Below the pieces are notes generated by a model. The model was given only the letters and a program-made list of their open reading frames with translations. It did no database searches and was not told the DNA's origin. A DNA stretch of 5,968 nt from Synechococcales cyanobacterium PMM_0036 (lineage in GTDB: Bacteria > Cyanobacteriota > Cyanobacteriia > Elainellales > Elainellaceae), in NCBI GenBank assembly GCA_949127645.1, contig CASBQM010000163.1:1-5968 (forward strand), in the 5' to 3' direction. Each line of letters begins with the position of its first letter. Position 1 is the first letter of the stretch. The position numbers were made by a program, and so were the translations under genes. Below, one piece after another: positions 4,808-5,968 of this stretch.

Positions 4808-5305
4808 ATGTCTAGACTCTAGCGATCGGTCTAGTTGCAGCAGATGCCAGCACCTCTACCGTGTCTGAGATTGCGGGTCTAAAGAAGTTTGTTGCGGAAG
4901 GAACAAACGCTTGGATGCTGTGAATGCGATGCGCTATGTCACGCTCTGTTGGCGGGCGATGCTTCCGTGTTAGACGATCGTTGCCTCAATGGCTTGAAAG
5001 AAACCTATGCTGCTTTGGGCGTACCCACCACTTCCACCGTGCGTGCCGTTCAAATCATGAAGGCTCAAGCTGCCGCTCACATCCAGGACAACCCCACCTA
5101 ATCTTTTGCAGGTGCTAAGCTCCGCAAAATGGGCACCATCGTCACCGAAGCTCGTTGCCCTAGCTGGGTGGCTGAAGCTTCCAGCTACTTCGATCGCGTA
5201 ATTTCGGCTCTGATCGACGATGAATCTGCTGATTCCTATGTGCGGGAATCAGCCGTTAGCGCTCTGTCTCGTCTGGAACAGATGGTGAAGTTTAAGGGAG
5301 GATAG
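4808..5305 (+). pseudogene. cpeB: Broken beta-phycobiliprotein (phycoerythrin CpeB-type) with HEAT-like tail
   Basis: Pieces of a beta subunit are spread over three frames. The start ATG 4808 followed by ctagac suggests a damaged MLD. In-frame text from about 4834 reads VAADASTSTVSEIAGLKKFV up to 4902. One missing base near 4903-4905 shifts to KRLDAVNA (4905-4928). About 45-50 codons are then absent, including the stretch with the doubly linked bilin cysteines and the conserved Cys-82 in MAACLRD. RYVT (4932-4942) follows, then a further shift (about 4 bases lost near 4942). The best-preserved part starts at 4943: ALLAGDASVLDDRCLNGLKE to VRAVQIMKAQAAAHIQDNPT. A TAA at 5099-5101 interrupts it. 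The frame stays open to GAKLRKMG and CPSWVAEASSYFDRVISAL, which is the normal C-terminus and keeps the last bilin-type Cys. It then continues into about 30 foreign HEAT-like residues to TAG 5303-5305. The wording fits CpeB best; PecB is the alternative. The product cannot function as an antenna subunit. Confidence 0.88.
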
Positions 5306-5311
5306 AAGGTA

Positions 5312-5334
5312 GTGTTTTAGAGAGTTAAAAACAC
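5312..5334. repeat. Small A/T-rich inverted repeat after the pseudogene
   Basis: GTGTTTT (5312-5318) pairs exactly with AAAACAC (5328-5334) around a 9-nt loop. It lies 7 bp after the pseudogene's terminal TAG and 27 bp before the methyltransferase start. The stem is A/T-rich and no T-tract follows, so it is at best a weak terminator or leader hairpin. Confidence 0.35.
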
Positions 5335-5361
5335 GATCTCTTGCACCTCGCACCGAAGCTC

Positions 5362-5968
5362 ATGCCCAATCCTCAACCCGATTCTTATCTTGATTCTAAA
5401 AATATCAGCGCAGCCGTTGCCCGACTGTACGACACCTATCCTTTCCCGCCAGAGCCGCTGTTAGATGAACCGCCTCCGGGCTACAACTGGCGCTGGAACT
5501 GGCTAGCGGCATCTAATTTCTGCACCGGACAAAAGCCCTCTCGACAGAATATTCGCATTCTGGATGCAGGATGTGGTACAGGCGTGGGCACCGAGTATCT
5601 AGTGCATCTCAATCCCGAAGCTGAGGTGGTGGGCATTGACTTGAGTGCCGGAGCCTTGGCAGTGGCAAAAGAACGTTGCCAGAAGAGCGGGGCATCACGG
5701 GTCGAGTTTCATCACCTCAGCCTGTTTGATGTGGAACAATTGCCCGGTGAGTTTGAGATGATCAACTGCGTCGGGGTTTTGCACCACACGCCCGACCCAA
5801 TTCGCGGCATTCAGGCTTTGGCGAAAAAGCTGGCTCCCGGCGGCATTCTACATATCTTTGTGTATGGCGAACTGGGACGATGGGAGATTCAGTTGATGCA
5901 AGAGGCCATTGCCTTACTTCAAGGAGAGAAACGAGGCGATTACACAGACGGCATCGGCATTGGGCGAC
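5362..5968 (+). CDS. Class I SAM-dependent methyltransferase, 3' end outside window
   Basis: From ATG 5362 (MPNPQPDSYLDS) the frame is open to the window edge, giving 202 visible residues. The Rossmann-fold SAM motifs are in order. Motif I is ILDAGCGTGVGTEYL at 66-80, and the acidic ribose-binding Asp93 ends strand 2 in VVGIDLS. LFDVEQLP at about 125-133 follows, then the motif IV-like INCVGVLHHTPDP and the post-motif strand LAPGGILHIFVYGELGRWE. The N-terminus VARLYDTYPFPPEPLLDEPP followed by YNWRWNW (41-47) precedes the fold and is the sort of lead-in seen in uncharacterised cyanobacterial methyltransferases. The methyl acceptor cannot be predicted. No good ribosome binding site is visible. 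It follows the pseudogene on the same strand by 56 bp, but nothing links it functionally to pigment synthesis. Confidence 0.9.
   Translation, partial: MPNPQPDSYLDSKNISAAVARLYDTYPFPPEPLLDEPPPGYNWRWNWLAASNFCTGQKPSRQNIRILDAGCGTGVGTEYLVHLNPEAEVVGIDLSAGALAVAKERCQKSGASRVEFHHLSLFDVEQLPGEFEMINCVGVLHHTPDPIRGIQALAKKLAPGGILHIFVYGELGRWEIQLMQEAIALLQGEKRGDYTDGIGIGR

Noticed and set aside
4889..5101. Separate small gene starting at TTG 4889
   Set aside because: Its first residues come from a shifted frame of the phycobiliprotein remnant and the rest is the beta-subunit middle region. It is part of the pseudogene, not a new gene.

Overview
The window reads as cyanobacterial chromosome. Eight perfect copies of the HIP1 octamer GCGATCGC occur in under 6 kb (starting near 427, 735, 1595, 2135, 2671, 3270, 3652 and 4670). 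Three loci concern the phycobilisome antenna: a rod-core linker (cpcG), an S-type bilin lyase (CpcS/CpeS family) and a wrecked phycoerythrin-type beta subunit. I cannot name the species.

Layout from left to right. (1) Positions 1-381 hold the 3' part of a small helix-turn-helix protein (+). It is followed by a perfect 34-bp palindrome that probably serves as a two-way terminator against cpcG (-, 484-1239). (2) Positions 1240-1542 have no gene, but hold a putative cpcG leader, two small hairpins and a seven-unit array of a 15-bp repeat. The array runs into the stop codon of a beta-hydroxyacid dehydrogenase (-, 1543-2409). (3) A 194-bp divergent promoter region separates the dehydrogenase from a LysR regulator (+, 2604-3500), the usual arrangement of a regulator and its target. 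(4) The LysR gene converges, with 11 bp between stop codons, on a two-gene minus-strand unit: the CpcS-family lyase (4125-4718), then a small protein with an HExxH zinc-site motif (3512-4081). (5) A short divergent region of 89 bp carries 11-bp TGTGA-containing repeats. Beyond it lies a beta-phycobiliprotein pseudogene (about 4808-5305, +) with two frameshifts, a large internal deletion, an in-frame stop and a HEAT-repeat-like tail. (6) A class I SAM-dependent methyltransferase (+) starts at 5362 and runs off the right edge.

Reading the parts together: cpcG and the lyase serve antenna assembly, the linker by joining phycocyanin rods to the core and the lyase by attaching bilin to phycobiliproteins. 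The pseudogene suggests that the locus once encoded an accessory phycobiliprotein, with a HEAT-type lyase nearby, that has since been lost. The dehydrogenase/LysR pair looks like an independent metabolic unit. No CRISPR array, insertion sequence, tRNA, rRNA or clearly new system is visible. The most unusual items are the chimeric pseudogene, the two repeat clusters and the uncharacterised HExxH protein next to the lyase gene.
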